From: an uncultured Saprospiraceae bacterium
GTDB lineage: Bacteria; Bacteroidota; Bacteroidia; Chitinophagales; Saprospiraceae
Direction: 5' to 3'
Assembly: GCA_938015435.1 (NCBI GenBank)
Contig: CALLPN010000002.1
Span: 310,001 to 374,000, forward strand
Length of the DNA: 64,000 nt
Under the pieces are notes generated by a model. The model was given only the letters and a program-made list of their open reading frames with translations. It made no database searches and was not told the origin of the DNA. Below, piece after piece: positions 8,641 to 18,560 of the stretch. How positions within the stretch are numbered: the first letter of the stretch is position 1; each line of letters opens with the position of its first letter. Made by a program: the position numbers and the translations under genes.

Positions 8641-11445
8641 TTATCTACAGTTCATGATTCTAGCTACATAGATTTTATCACTCGTGATTATTCTAATATA
8701 ATAGATTCCAGTTGCTGACAAGTCAGACGCATCTAACGACAACTCATACCCATCATAGCTATAATTCATTTGTGAACGCCTACCCATCTGATCTACCATA
8801 GACACCTCTCTTATATCCTTCATATCTGAATGAATCAGAGTTAAATTTTCTGTGCTTCTTAGGGGATTAGGGTATAGTTCGACATTCACAACTGGAATAT
8901 TAGAAGTACCTACATAGAATGACTCTGGTGGTGTGATTCGTATATCAGTATATATCCGATATTCGCCTGGAGCGAGCGCAATACTTTGATTGACATTAGT
9001 TACTGTTAGACTATCTCCAGAGAAGTATTCATACCAAGTACCATTAGATTGGAAACTTGGATCTACATCGTCAGTTTCTACTCTAAAGTTAGCCATAGTC
9101 ACTGCATTCATCTCTGGATGATTAAGCTTTATCCGTTTGTAATAAGATTGGTCTAAAAATTCGTAATCCGAAGTAGCGAATGTAGGATAGTTGGACTTTA
9201 GGTGCGTAAGTGCAGAGATTACTGCATAGATTTGTCGTCTTCCTTCTACTTCAGCATAATCCCAGCGAACTGGCTTAGGATCTAAACGACAGTTTTCACT
9301 TGTACCTCCATTTGCACAATAGTTGATAGAATAATCATATCCTAATTCTTGAAATTGCCACATCATCTTAGGACCAGGAATACTAAAGAAAATAGCATTC
9401 GCGGCTTCTGCTCTATCGTAAGCTATCTCTGGCTGTTGAGTATTATGACCAGGACCTTCATTACCAAACTGAATAAGCTTATAAAGCATCCTCTCTTCGT
9501 CATGACTCTCTGCATAACCTACTACGTGAGGGTCACTCCAACCTCGTTGCTTATATGACAACCAATCGAGATCTGAACTATATCCCATTGCTGCTTCCGC
9601 AAATTGGTGTTGTCCATTACCCCAAAGCATCATACCATAATCAGAGAGTTCTTCCTCTTCTACATTACCGCCAAAATGCTCTAATATAACGTAGTTATCT
9701 GGATCTATATTCCATATATGATCCGCATAATCTTTGAGGATTGCTATTCTACTAGCGTCATACTGAGACATCAGACTAGAGTTATTTCCACTATCAAATT
9801 GTGTGAAGCCCTTAGAAAGATCAAATCGAAAACCATCTATATTATACTCTTCAATCCAATACTGCGTCACTCTTTTGACCCATTGCTTAGTTTGAAAATT
9901 TTCATGATTTACATCATAGCCTACATTGAATGGATGTTTAGCTTCTACATTGAGCCAAGGATTATCACTAGTAGGTCGAAAATTTTGTGCATCCCAAAAC
10001 AACTGTGCCAATGGACTTTGAGAAAATACATGATTATAGACTACATCAAGAATCACTGCAATTCCCTTGCTATGAGCCGCATCTATAACCGCCTTAAATT
10101 GATCGCGCGAGCCATAGTATTTGTCCAATGCCATATGGAAAGATGGATTATAACCCCAACTTTGATTTCCTTCAAATTCATTGACTGGCATCAGTTCTAT
10201 AACATTGACCCCCAGAGTCTGCAAATAATCCAATGTATCAATTAGTGAAGCATAACTATGATCCGCTAAAAAATCTCTCATCAATATCTCATAGATAACA
10301 AGATCTGTCTTTGCTGGTTTTGCAAGAGTCGCAGTCCAAGGATATTCTACATCATCAATATCAAATACTGTTACTATTCCACTGGTCATATCTGTAGGAT
10401 AATCCGGTAGGGAATTCATCACATCTTCAGAGATCCATTGATCATTATTAGGATCTAAAACTATCTCTGAATATGGATCAGCTATCGTGATGGATCCATC
10501 TACTAAATATTGGTAGGTGTTATTGCTATTAACAAAATCGGTCTTAGGCAGTTCGATCCAAAAAGTGATATCGTCTGTTCCAAGATTCATACGATAGTCT
10601 AAATCGACTTTGAATTCATTAGCTGGACAAAGGAAAAAAGCATGATCCTTATGTGGTGCCGTTAATTGGAATATATATGTTTCTTCAGTATAATAATTGA
10701 CTCCATCTACCAATCCTCCTGGAGGATCTAGAAGCGTATTATTTTTCTCTAACACAAATACGGAAGTAGTAACCGTAAGCTGCTCGGTTCCATCATCTAC
10801 TAATACGCCTATAGTATGTGCCCCTAATGAAAGATCAGACAAGATTATATCTAAGGCATCTGTATTTTCTTCGTGTATAAGTACTCCATTATCAAATACA
10901 GTCAAGTCAGCTACTTGATTTACATTGAGTCTAAGATTTACAATTTCGTCATCAAATATAATAGTGCCTTCTTGAGCTGGAGAAATAAGAGAGGCGATGA
11001 GCCCTTGATTTGATTCGTATACCTGTGTATATATGTCAGAACCATCAGTATCTCTACCAGATTCAGATCCATCTTGACTACGAAATACAAAAGCTAGCTG
11101 CTCCACTGTTTCTCCAGGTGGAATACTGTAAAAGTCTTCGATATTAATATCTAGTGTATATAGATCTGGGCTTACCCTAGTCATTATTGGAGCATTAGTG
11201 GTTCCCCAATCGCCCTGCACGTATTTCCAATCTGATGCACTAGTACTATTTGAAGTAATTACTCCAGTATGAGCATACACTACATCTGTAAAACCAGCTA
11301 ATCCCGCATTGCCTTTGGATGCATCGAAGTATATTGTTACATCATCCAGTTGAGATGGGAACTCTGGCTCTGTATAGACTACCTGTGATATAGCGCAAGG
11401 AATCGTATAAGCAATTAGGTATAATATAATTAAAAGAGATCTCAT
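8641..11445 (-). CDS. Secreted GH13 alpha-amylase family enzyme with T9SS sorting domain
   Basis: The start at 11445 gives MRSLLIILYLIAYTIPCAISQ, a clear signal peptide; the frame runs 38 codons further upstream but that extension hides the signal. After beta-sandwich modules (residues ~20-350) comes the (beta/alpha)8 domain: DVVYNH (~465, region I), GFRFDLSK (~537, with the nucleophile Asp), ILEHFGG (~590, acid/base Glu) and ESHDEER (~648, region IV His-Asp). The end carries LYPNPLRS and ...YIRIITSDKIYVARI, a type A sorting domain that sends it through T9SS to the cell surface or medium. Likely role: extracellular breakdown of alpha-glucan. It is monocistronic; its upstream region faces the divergent CotH gene. 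Confidence 0.9.
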   Translation of the reverse strand: MRSLLIILYLIAYTIPCAISQVVYTEPEFPSQLDDVTIYFDASKGNAGLAGFTDVVYAHTGVITSNSTSASDWKYVQGDWGTTNAPIMTRVSPDLYTLDINIEDFYSIPPGETVEQLAFVFRSQDGSESGRDTDGSDIYTQVYESNQGLIASLISPAQEGTIIFDDEIVNLRLNVNQVADLTVFDNGVLIHEENTDALDIILSDLSLGAHTIGVLVDDGTEQLTVTTSVFVLEKNNTLLDPPGGLVDGVNYYTEETYIFQLTAPHKDHAFFLCPANEFKVDLDYRMNLGTDDITFWIELPKTDFVNSNNTYQYLVDGSITIADPYSEIVLDPNNDQWISEDVMNSLPDYPTDMTSGIVTVFDIDDVEYPWTATLAKPAKTDLVIYEILMRDFLADHSYASLIDTLDYLQTLGVNVIELMPVNEFEGNQSWGYNPSFHMALDKYYGSRDQFKAVIDAAHSKGIAVILDVVYNHVFSQSPLAQLFWDAQNFRPTSDNPWLNVEAKHPFNVGYDVNHENFQTKQWVKRVTQYWIEEYNIDGFRFDLSKGFTQFDSGNNSSLMSQYDASRIAILKDYADHIWNIDPDNYVILEHFGGNVEEEELSDYGMMLWGNGQHQFAEAAMGYSSDLDWLSYKQRGWSDPHVVGYAESHDEERMLYKLIQFGNEGPGHNTQQPEIAYDRAEAANAIFFSIPGPKMMWQFQELGYDYSINYCANGGTSENCRLDPKPVRWDYAEVEGRRQIYAVISALTHLKSNYPTFATSDYEFLDQSYYKRIKLNHPEMNAVTMANFRVETDDVDPSFQSNGTWYEYFSGDSLTVTNVNQSIALAPGEYRIYTDIRITPPESFYVGTSNIPVVNVELYPNPLRSTENLTLIHSDMKDIREVSMVDQMGRRSQMNYSYDGYELSLDASDLSATGIYYIRIITSDKIYVARIMNCR

Positions 11446-11665
11446 AGTATGGCTTAAGGTATCAAATGAATTTCTGTAAATTAATATGTTTTTATGTGAT
11501 AATGTGGCTCTAGGCGAAAGTAAATTGTATGCAAACGATTGAAGTTCTTTCTGTATCATAATATCGATTAACGATAGTTATTAATCTCTTTCTACAACGG
11601 AATAGAAAAACAATTAATTGAAATATTAAAAACAACCTTCAATATTCTACCCTATATTTGATAAC

Positions 11666-13918
11666 ATGAGCAATATTCTAAAACTAATATGGGTTGTATG
11701 CTTTATATCACAATATGGTACTGCTCAACAACTAAGACCTGATGACGGATATATTTTTGATCAAACCATAGTACCCAAAATTGAAATTTTTCTTGCTCAA
11801 GATTCGTTAGATATCATGTTGTTAAATGATAACTTACTCAGTAATTACGAGTATAAGGCCTTATGTATCATTACAAAAGGAGATAATAAAGATACCATTT
11901 CGAATGTAGGTTTGCGACTTAGAGGTAATACTAGTAGATTATCGGATAAAAAATCGTTTAAAATATCATTTAATACTTTTGAAAAAGGAAGGAAATATAA
12001 AGGCGTAGAAAAACTAAACCTCAATGGCGAACATAACGACCCTTCTATAGTCCGAGCAAAATTAGTTTGGGATTTTTTTGCTGAAGTTGGTGTTCCTTCG
12101 GCGAGAGTTAATCATGTGAGACTCCATATCAATGATGAGTATCGCGGACTATATCTCAATGTCGAGCATATCGATGAAGAGTTTATCAAAAAAAGATTTC
12201 AGCACAAAACAGGAAATCTATTTAAATGTCTCTGGCCTGCTGACTTAAACTATATTAATAGTGATCCAAACTCTTACAAATTCTCTAATAATGGTAGACG
12301 AGCCTACGATCTCAAAACTAATGTTGAGGAAGACAACTATGATGGTTTAGCAGATTTCATATGGAGACTTAATTCCACTGTCACTAACAATTTTCAATGT
12401 AAGGTCGAAGAAGTACTAGATGTCAATAGCGTACTCAAAGGCATGGCCATAGATATGTTGACTGCAAACTGGGACGGGGTTATCAATCAAAACAACTTCT
12501 ATCTATACGAAGATCTGAACACTGGTATATTTCACTGGATTCCTTATGACACAGATAATACGTTTGGCATTGACTGGTTTGGTATAGACTGGGCCAAAGT
12601 CAATATCTATCAATACGCAAATAGACTTGGTGGAGACAGACCATTATATGAGCAGATGCTTACGTTGCCAGAGTATCGTGCGAAGTATACTTATTATGTT
12701 GACCAATTTATTCAATTGTACTATAACAATAGCCTACTAGATCCAATTCTTGATGATATAAAAGATACGACTATTCCATTTCGCATTTCTGATACGTATG
12801 CCAATCAGGATTACAACTGGACGGTATCCGATTTTAATAATAGTTATGAAGACTATGAAGATGCTCATGTGAAGTACGGACTAAAAGAGTTTATTACAGA
12901 ACGAAAAAATAAAGCATTAACGCAACTTGAAGAATACGACATCTTACCTATCATGAACGGTCTAAAAATAGTTCATGAAGAGAATTCTGTTACGCTAACT
13001 GCAGATATAATTGATGATCAAGCAATAGAGTCTGTTATACTTCATTACTCCATAGAAGATACTGGCTGGATCGCAGAAAATATGACTCTCGATAACAATG
13101 GAATATACACTGCTACTATTACTATTAATGGGCCAGGAGTAATGCAAAATTATATAGAAGCAACTGACAATAGCAATCAAAGTAGAAAATTCCCAAATTG
13201 TGGACATAAAGAAATCAACATAGGTTATTTGGCTACACCGAAGCTTGTCATCAATGAATTTATGGCGAGCAACAATACTGCTGTACTCGACGACAATGGA
13301 GAGTATGAAGATTGGATCGAACTATATAATGCCGATAATACAGATATACAACTTTCCAATTATTATTTATCTGACAATCCAGATCTCCCTAATAAATGGC
13401 AGCTACCAAACATCATTTTAAGCCCAGATAATTACCTCATCATTTGGGCAGATGAAGATGGCAATCAAGGAGATAATCACGCCAACTTCAAACTAAAAAA
13501 AGATGGAGAGCAAATAGGAATATATGACACTCAAGATAATAATTTTGCTCCTCTAGATTTTATCGAATACGGAGTACAGAATACAGATATGAGTTTTGGA
13601 AGATCACCTAATGGTATTGGTGATTTCGGATTATTAGAATCCTCTACACCCAATACTAATAATGACATCAATACTGGTATCGAAGAAATAATTGAACAAG
13701 ATTTACTAATCTTTCCCAATCCAGCTATAAACGAAATTCAACTCGATCAAAATTATATTGGAAGTAGGTACAGTATTATTGATATTAATGGAAAAACACT
13801 ATATACAGACATATATGATAATAATATCAATATTGATTTCTTGAATTCAGGCACCTATTTTTTGTCATTATTTGGAAAGGGTAAAATCTACAAGAGTAAG
13901 TTTATAGTAAAAAAATAA
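11666..13918 (+). CDS. Secreted CotH-kinase family protein with lamin-tail domain and T9SS sorting domain
   Basis: 750 residues with signal peptide MSNILKLIWVVCFISQYGTAQ. Residues ~35-420 match the CotH family: LRLRGNTSR, KKSFKISF, KLNLNGEHNDPSIVRAKL and the late YDTDNTFGIDW acidic block that corresponds to the metal-binding part of the kinase fold. A beta-sandwich linker follows. Residues ~525-650 form a lamin-tail domain (LVINEFMASN, EDWIELYN, LSDNP). FPNPAINEIQLDQN opens a type A T9SS sorting domain. CotH proteins of spore-formers phosphorylate coat proteins; targets outside spore-formers are largely unknown. The gene is divergent from the amylase and ends one base before the convergent lipoprotein gene. 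Confidence 0.88.
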   Translation: MSNILKLIWVVCFISQYGTAQQLRPDDGYIFDQTIVPKIEIFLAQDSLDIMLLNDNLLSNYEYKALCIITKGDNKDTISNVGLRLRGNTSRLSDKKSFKISFNTFEKGRKYKGVEKLNLNGEHNDPSIVRAKLVWDFFAEVGVPSARVNHVRLHINDEYRGLYLNVEHIDEEFIKKRFQHKTGNLFKCLWPADLNYINSDPNSYKFSNNGRRAYDLKTNVEEDNYDGLADFIWRLNSTVTNNFQCKVEEVLDVNSVLKGMAIDMLTANWDGVINQNNFYLYEDLNTGIFHWIPYDTDNTFGIDWFGIDWAKVNIYQYANRLGGDRPLYEQMLTLPEYRAKYTYYVDQFIQLYYNNSLLDPILDDIKDTTIPFRISDTYANQDYNWTVSDFNNSYEDYEDAHVKYGLKEFITERKNKALTQLEEYDILPIMNGLKIVHEENSVTLTADIIDDQAIESVILHYSIEDTGWIAENMTLDNNGIYTATITINGPGVMQNYIEATDNSNQSRKFPNCGHKEINIGYLATPKLVINEFMASNNTAVLDDNGEYEDWIELYNADNTDIQLSNYYLSDNPDLPNKWQLPNIILSPDNYLIIWADEDGNQGDNHANFKLKKDGEQIGIYDTQDNNFAPLDFIEYGVQNTDMSFGRSPNGIGDFGLLESSTPNTNNDINTGIEEIIEQDLLIFPNPAINEIQLDQNYIGSRYSIIDINGKTLYTDIYDNNINIDFLNSGTYFLSLFGKGKIYKSKFIVKK

Positions 13919-13919
13919 A

Positions 13920-14507
13920 TTATTTTCGTTTTTTCAACCTTGCTTTTTGCCACACTGTATTTTGGTAAGATTTGACGATAGGTATTTCTTCCCCATTGTA
14001 GATAGTGTCTCCAGTTGTACTTACCTCTTTATCGTTAAACATATGGATAGAAAAAGCCATTTCCTCTCCGACCAATTCGTAATTACTCTGAATAAAATTT
14101 CCTGCTACATTGAACGTACTTACCAAGTTATTGTCCAATAGATAAGCATCAATAAAAATGCTATTTTTTTCATCTACAATATAGTGTCCTTTGCTAGCAT
14201 CGACAACTTTGAGTTCGTAGTCTCTTCGTCCAGAGATAGTATCCTCTCCGTATATGATCGCCCATCTCCATGTGCTATCATTATCCGTAATCCCATTATC
14301 TAAGGCCATTGGAATGGTCATCGTCTTACCAGAGTGATTATATATACTCAATTCGCCTTCCCAATATCCTAACCAATCTTGAGGAAAAGTCCTAAGTTGC
14401 GTATGCTTTACGCCCTCATTTGCGATTGGTTGTGTTAAATTATGATGTGCACTTTTATGACAAGCATAAAGTATAACAGATAACAAAATTAGAATTGTAA
14501 ATCTCAT
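13920..14507 (-). CDS. Hypothetical lipoprotein
   Basis: Start chosen at 14507: MRFTILILLSVILYAC is a compact lipoprotein signal with the modified cysteine at residue 16, whereas the longer open frame adds 42 residues with no sense as a leader. The mature part (~180 residues) starts with a WLGYWEGELSIYNHSGK segment and continues in alternating polar strands, suggesting a lipocalin-like or other beta-barrel/sandwich fold. WLGYWEGEL resembles openings of small Bacteroidota beta-barrel proteins that describe total binding proteins, but no family can be named. The gene converges on the CotH gene with one base between stop codons. Confidence 0.7.
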   Translation of the reverse strand: MRFTILILLSVILYACHKSAHHNLTQPIANEGVKHTQLRTFPQDWLGYWEGELSIYNHSGKTMTIPMALDNGITDNDSTWRWAIIYGEDTISGRRDYELKVVDASKGHYIVDEKNSIFIDAYLLDNNLVSTFNVAGNFIQSNYELVGEEMAFSIHMFNDKEVSTTGDTIYNGEEIPIVKSYQNTVWQKARLKKRK

Positions 14508-14660
14508 GCTCAATGTGATACTAGGGATAATTAGAAATAGGTTAACTTCGCATAAATTAAGAATTGATTTCAAGTATTCGTTGACTAATTCATAGCCGAT
14601 AATTTGCGATACTTCCCAAATCGATTCTCTCAAATAGAATTCAAAGTTTGAACCATAGCA

Positions 14661-17576
14661 ATGATTAAGTCAATATATACAATTTTCCTATTATTATGTT
14701 CAATATTTCTTTCAGCGCAGTCTGCATATTGGCAACAGCAATTGGAATATCATATCAATGCACAACTTGACACCAATACAAATATCATCAAGGCTGAGTG
14801 TTCAATACAATACTTTAATAATTCTCCAGATACTCTTGATAAAATTTACATTCATCTTTGGGCCAACGCTTTTAGCAATAAAACATCTGCTTTTGCCGAT
14901 CAAGCGCTAATGATGGGAATGACAGATTATCATTTTGCTGATGAAAACCAACTCGGTGGATATAAAGATATCAAGGTGCAGTCACCATCAAAGAAAAGCG
15001 ATCTGAAACTCATATATATAGATGATCAGAAAGAAATAGCTTATGTTCCGATAGATGAAGGACTTCCTCCTGGACGAGAAATGTCTATGATCTTCAATTA
15101 CGAACTGAAAGTACCAAGTTACTTTGCCAGACTAGGAAAATCAGGAGACTTATATAATATGGTCGCGTGGTATCCCAAGCCTGCAGTATACGATCGCGAT
15201 GGATGGCATACTTTCCCTTATCTATCTATAGGAGAGTTTTACAGCGAATATGCCAATTATGATGTAACTCTAAGCGCTCCAAAAGATTTTACGATTGCTC
15301 ATAGTGGATATGAAACCGAACGATACATTAACAATGATTATCAATACGTAAATACACGTTTGGAAAATGCTCATGACTATGCTTGGTTTACTTCTCCAGA
15401 ACGAATACTAGAACAAGAAAAAGTAACTCTAAAAAACAACCAAATAGTAGACATCAAGATTTATAGAAAACCTGGCGACAGTATATGGAAAGATGCCATG
15501 CAACACACCAAGAGAGTGCTGACTTATATGTCAGAGTATATGGGAGATTATCCTTACTCTACCCTTTCCATTGTACAAGGCGACGATAGCAGTCCTGGTG
15601 GAGCCATGGAATATCCTTCTATCAAAATAATAAAAAATATAACCGCTACAGATGCTTTAGAATATTATATCGCACATGAAGTAGGGCACGCTTGGTTTTA
15701 TGCTGCAATAGGCTCAAATGAAAGAGATGAAAGTTACTTTGATGAAGGACTTACTACATTTCTTGAACAAAAATATACTGCTCATTATTATGAAGGTGTC
15801 AATTATCAAAACAAAAAAATTCCTTCACAATTATATGGAAGAGATAAGCCGATACTAAGGCACTTCGCTGAAGGGCAGTTATGCAGACATATGCATCAGC
15901 CGCTGACTACTCCTGTCACAGAATTAAGTACAATTAATTATGGTATCAATGCATATCAAATAGGATCTACTTTGATCGAGCATATAGAATCATTACTTGG
16001 CTTTGATGATGTAAGAGATATCATCAGAAGCTTCTATGCCGAATGGAAATATAAACATCCAAAGTATGATGATCTACTACACCATATTGAAAAAGAGTCT
16101 GGCTTAGATCTAAATGGCTATCAAGACATCCTTGAAGGTCATGCTGTAGATATGACTATCGAAAAGGTAACTGGTAATACAATCATACTTGGTAATAGTG
16201 GAAAACCACAGTTCGAAGTGCCTTTACTTATAGAATACGAAGATGGCACTACTGAGCGAATCAATGTGGAGCCTAACGCAAATAATATAAGTCTTTCTCA
16301 ATCCAAAAAAATAAAAAGTGCTATCCTGGATCCTGACCAAACTAGTCTAGATACCCATCCAGAAAACAATAGATATCCAAGGCCAGGAATCGGCATAAAG
16401 ATTTTTCCCAGCTTCGATTCTGCACGCAAAAAAGATATTTACATAAATCCGCTCTTAGGGTACAACTCTTACGATGGTGTGATGCTTGGTCTAAGTATAT
16501 ATAATTCAACTTTCCCAGCGAAAGATTTAAAATGGAATATCACTCCATTTTTTGGTGCCAGCAGCAAAAACATTATTGGTCAAAGTTGGATTAGCTATGA
16601 CACAAGGCCAAAGTCAAAGAAGATTCGAAAAATTCAATATAGATTAGGAGCAAAGTCATTTTCGATTGCGAACAACAAGGATACGAATATTCAACTGCGA
16701 TATATAAGACTTGATCCATCTGTATCATTGCATCACTATCATAGTCCAGCGAGTAAAATATACAGTAAGACTACTCTAAGACACCTGTGGACTTTAACAG
16801 AATTTCCATTTAATGGCATTAGTAAATTCAATCAAAACATAAGTAGAATTACTCACAATAGATATAATTTTGACAAGCTTCAACCCAACGAATTAGAAGT
16901 CCAGCTGGAATACAATAAGTACAATGCTGGTGATTTTTTTGGCACTCAAGACTATCTAAAGCTAAGTTTAGATTATAGGCACGGTTTCTTATTTGCAAAA
17001 AATAAAAGATTTGATATTAGATTATTCGCTGCAAAGTTTTTGATGAATAGTCAAAGGGAATCATCTTCCTATAATAATCTTCTAACACAAGGTAGTATTG
17101 CTCTACTTAGTCAAGGATTTACAGATTATAGTTATGACGACTACTTTATAGATAGACAAGGTTCTGCAAAAAACGCATATCGTCAAATAGGTTACCATGG
17201 CGGTGGATTCAAAGATGCACTTGGAGGTGCTAATGGTAGAATTGGTCAAAGTAATGATTTTGCAATAGCCATTAATCTTAAATCACATCTTCCATTTGGC
17301 CCTTCAAAAAACCCTTTGAAACTATTCTTTGATGCGGGATATGCTCGAACGAAGTCTTTTACTTTAGATCCTCTTGAAGGAGAGATGTTTTATAGTGGAG
17401 GTGTTATGGTTGAGTTTGGGGATGGATTACTAGGTATATATCTACCTATAATTGCATCGAGTAATATATCCGATAGCTATAAGATCGACAATCGAAACTT
17501 CTTAAGTAGAATTACATTCTCAATGGATCTCCATAGATTCAATCCTTGGGATCTTGTTGATGATTACAATTTTTAA
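14661..17576 (+). CDS. M1-family metallopeptidase with C-terminal beta-rich, possibly barrel, region
   Basis: 971 residues with signal peptide MIKSIYTIFLLLCSIFLSAQ. The zinc site is exact: His339-Glu340-x-x-His343 in AHEVGHAWF, then Glu362 in YFDEGLTTF, giving HExxH-x18-E. PGGAMEYPS (~312) is the substrate-binding GAMEN-type loop. The peptidase part ends near residue 560. The remaining ~400 residues are strand-rich, alternate polar and aromatic residues, and finish with the aromatic ...DDYNF typical of outer-membrane barrels; no T9SS domain is present. It probably trims peptides at the outer membrane. The fusion reading is inference; the peptidase call is firm. Confidence 0.88.
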   Translation: MIKSIYTIFLLLCSIFLSAQSAYWQQQLEYHINAQLDTNTNIIKAECSIQYFNNSPDTLDKIYIHLWANAFSNKTSAFADQALMMGMTDYHFADENQLGGYKDIKVQSPSKKSDLKLIYIDDQKEIAYVPIDEGLPPGREMSMIFNYELKVPSYFARLGKSGDLYNMVAWYPKPAVYDRDGWHTFPYLSIGEFYSEYANYDVTLSAPKDFTIAHSGYETERYINNDYQYVNTRLENAHDYAWFTSPERILEQEKVTLKNNQIVDIKIYRKPGDSIWKDAMQHTKRVLTYMSEYMGDYPYSTLSIVQGDDSSPGGAMEYPSIKIIKNITATDALEYYIAHEVGHAWFYAAIGSNERDESYFDEGLTTFLEQKYTAHYYEGVNYQNKKIPSQLYGRDKPILRHFAEGQLCRHMHQPLTTPVTELSTINYGINAYQIGSTLIEHIESLLGFDDVRDIIRSFYAEWKYKHPKYDDLLHHIEKESGLDLNGYQDILEGHAVDMTIEKVTGNTIILGNSGKPQFEVPLLIEYEDGTTERINVEPNANNISLSQSKKIKSAILDPDQTSLDTHPENNRYPRPGIGIKIFPSFDSARKKDIYINPLLGYNSYDGVMLGLSIYNSTFPAKDLKWNITPFFGASSKNIIGQSWISYDTRPKSKKIRKIQYRLGAKSFSIANNKDTNIQLRYIRLDPSVSLHHYHSPASKIYSKTTLRHLWTLTEFPFNGISKFNQNISRITHNRYNFDKLQPNELEVQLEYNKYNAGDFFGTQDYLKLSLDYRHGFLFAKNKRFDIRLFAAKFLMNSQRESSSYNNLLTQGSIALLSQGFTDYSYDDYFIDRQGSAKNAYRQIGYHGGGFKDALGGANGRIGQSNDFAIAINLKSHLPFGPSKNPLKLFFDAGYARTKSFTLDPLEGEMFYSGGVMVEFGDGLLGIYLPIIASSNISDSYKIDNRNFLSRITFSMDLHRFNPWDLVDDYNF

Positions 17577-17685
17577 TTGAGTTTGAAATTTCGATAGTGC
17601 CTTTTTTCAAAGTGTATTAAACGGGTGATATTAATTCAATATAATGATAAAGCTATTTATCAATAACATATAAAGTACCATGCAC

Positions 17686-17716
17686 AAAAATAGGGTATGC
17701 TTTGAGGCATACCCTA
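17686..17716 (-). terminator. Rho-independent terminator of the CBS-domain gene
   Basis: A perfect 10-bp stem, TAGGGTATGC (17691-17700) with GCATACCCTA (17707-17716) and a 6-base loop, is followed on the minus strand by a T run (17686-17690). It lies 40 bases past the stop of the minus-strand CBS gene and between convergent genes. Confidence 0.8.
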
Positions 17717-17755
17717 TGAGTATAATTTATTTGTCAATTTTCCTTTACGACATCA

Positions 17756-18178
17756 TTATTCAAATTCTTTTTTATATAGAATCTTCTTATCATACTCTTC
17801 GTTGAAGGCTACTTTAATGATATCAAAAGCAGTAATGGTACCTTTCAATTCATTATCCATATTAACTACTGGCAATGTTTTAAATCTTTTATCTGCGAAC
17901 AACTCTGCGGCTGTACCTACTTTATCCTTAGGCGATATTTTGATTACTTTAGAATTCATAACATCTTTAACTGTAAGATCTGCTAATGTAGTTTTGTTTT
18001 CATATTTTTTCCAAAGATCATACGTGGTAACCATACCTAATAGTTTTCCTTCTGATACTACTGGCATTTGCTGCAAACCTTTGCTTAACATTAGATGAGA
18101 TAGATCAGATACGTTTTGATCTGGATTTGCTGTTTCCGGATTGGCATTCATTATTTCGCGTACTTCTTGATTCATCAT
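17756..18178 (-). CDS. Two-CBS-domain protein
   Basis: 140 residues that consist only of a CBS pair. Domain 1 begins VREIMNANPETANPDQNVSDLSHLM and contains GLQQMPVVSEGKLLGMVTTYDL; domain 2 begins TVKDVMNSKVIKISPKDKVG and contains RFKTLPVVNMDNELKGTITAFDII. CBS pairs bind adenosine nucleotides or SAM and act as energy or ionic sensors. A stand-alone pair usually regulates a partner, which is not evident here. The start MMNQ could also be the second Met. It is monocistronic, with its own terminator downstream. Confidence 0.88.
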   Translation of the reverse strand: MMNQEVREIMNANPETANPDQNVSDLSHLMLSKGLQQMPVVSEGKLLGMVTTYDLWKKYENKTTLADLTVKDVMNSKVIKISPKDKVGTAAELFADKRFKTLPVVNMDNELKGTITAFDIIKVAFNEEYDKKILYKKEFE

Positions 18179-18560
18179 AAGGCAGAGATATTTTTAGGTT
18201 CGTAAAAGTAGAAAATCATCAATTCAGCATAAGTAAACACATTGATGTCACATCTCTAAATATACAATAATCTTCTAATTATCTATTTATTAGATACCAT
18301 GAAAGTATGTTTCGCTGCAAATTAGTACAACAACCGACTTTTCTTGAATGGCTATACCGCTTAATTTCACCGTTTCCACTAGTCAATATTATCTTTCCTA
18401 ACTGCAACTCGTAAGGAAATAAACTGTCATTAACATACATGATCTACTGGTTCGTCTGATTATTGATCTACACGAAGAAAAAAATTACAATCATGAATAC
18501 AGGACAAATCCCTATATTAACACACTTTAACCTGAAAAATAATAAAACCTAAACGAAAGC
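18179..18560. other. Intergenic region without a recognised gene
   Basis: This 382-base stretch separates the divergent CBS gene and the amidohydrolase operon and should hold both promoters. No convincing open frame, hairpin or RNA was seen. The 8-mer CTCGTAAG at 18408-18415 matches part of the candidate ECF element found elsewhere but lacks the paired upstream box. Confidence 0.5.

Noticed and set aside
8422..8718. Two overlapping plus-strand frames across the 17-bp repeat
   Set aside because: They only translate the tandem repeat and the antisense of the amylase end; composition is repetitive and Cys-rich with no family likeness.
11653..11660. TATATTTG just before the CotH gene, and TAAATTTG at 32698-32705 before the Hsp20 gene, as promoters
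   Set aside because: Both lie only 5-6 bases before the ATG, which would force leaderless mRNAs; the motif is short and frequent in AT-rich DNA.
18408..18415. CTCGTAAG upstream of the first amidohydrolase gene as a third ECF promoter
   Set aside because: The 8-mer is expected by chance about twice in a window of this size, the AAATCC box is missing at the right distance, and it lies ~150 bases from the start codon.
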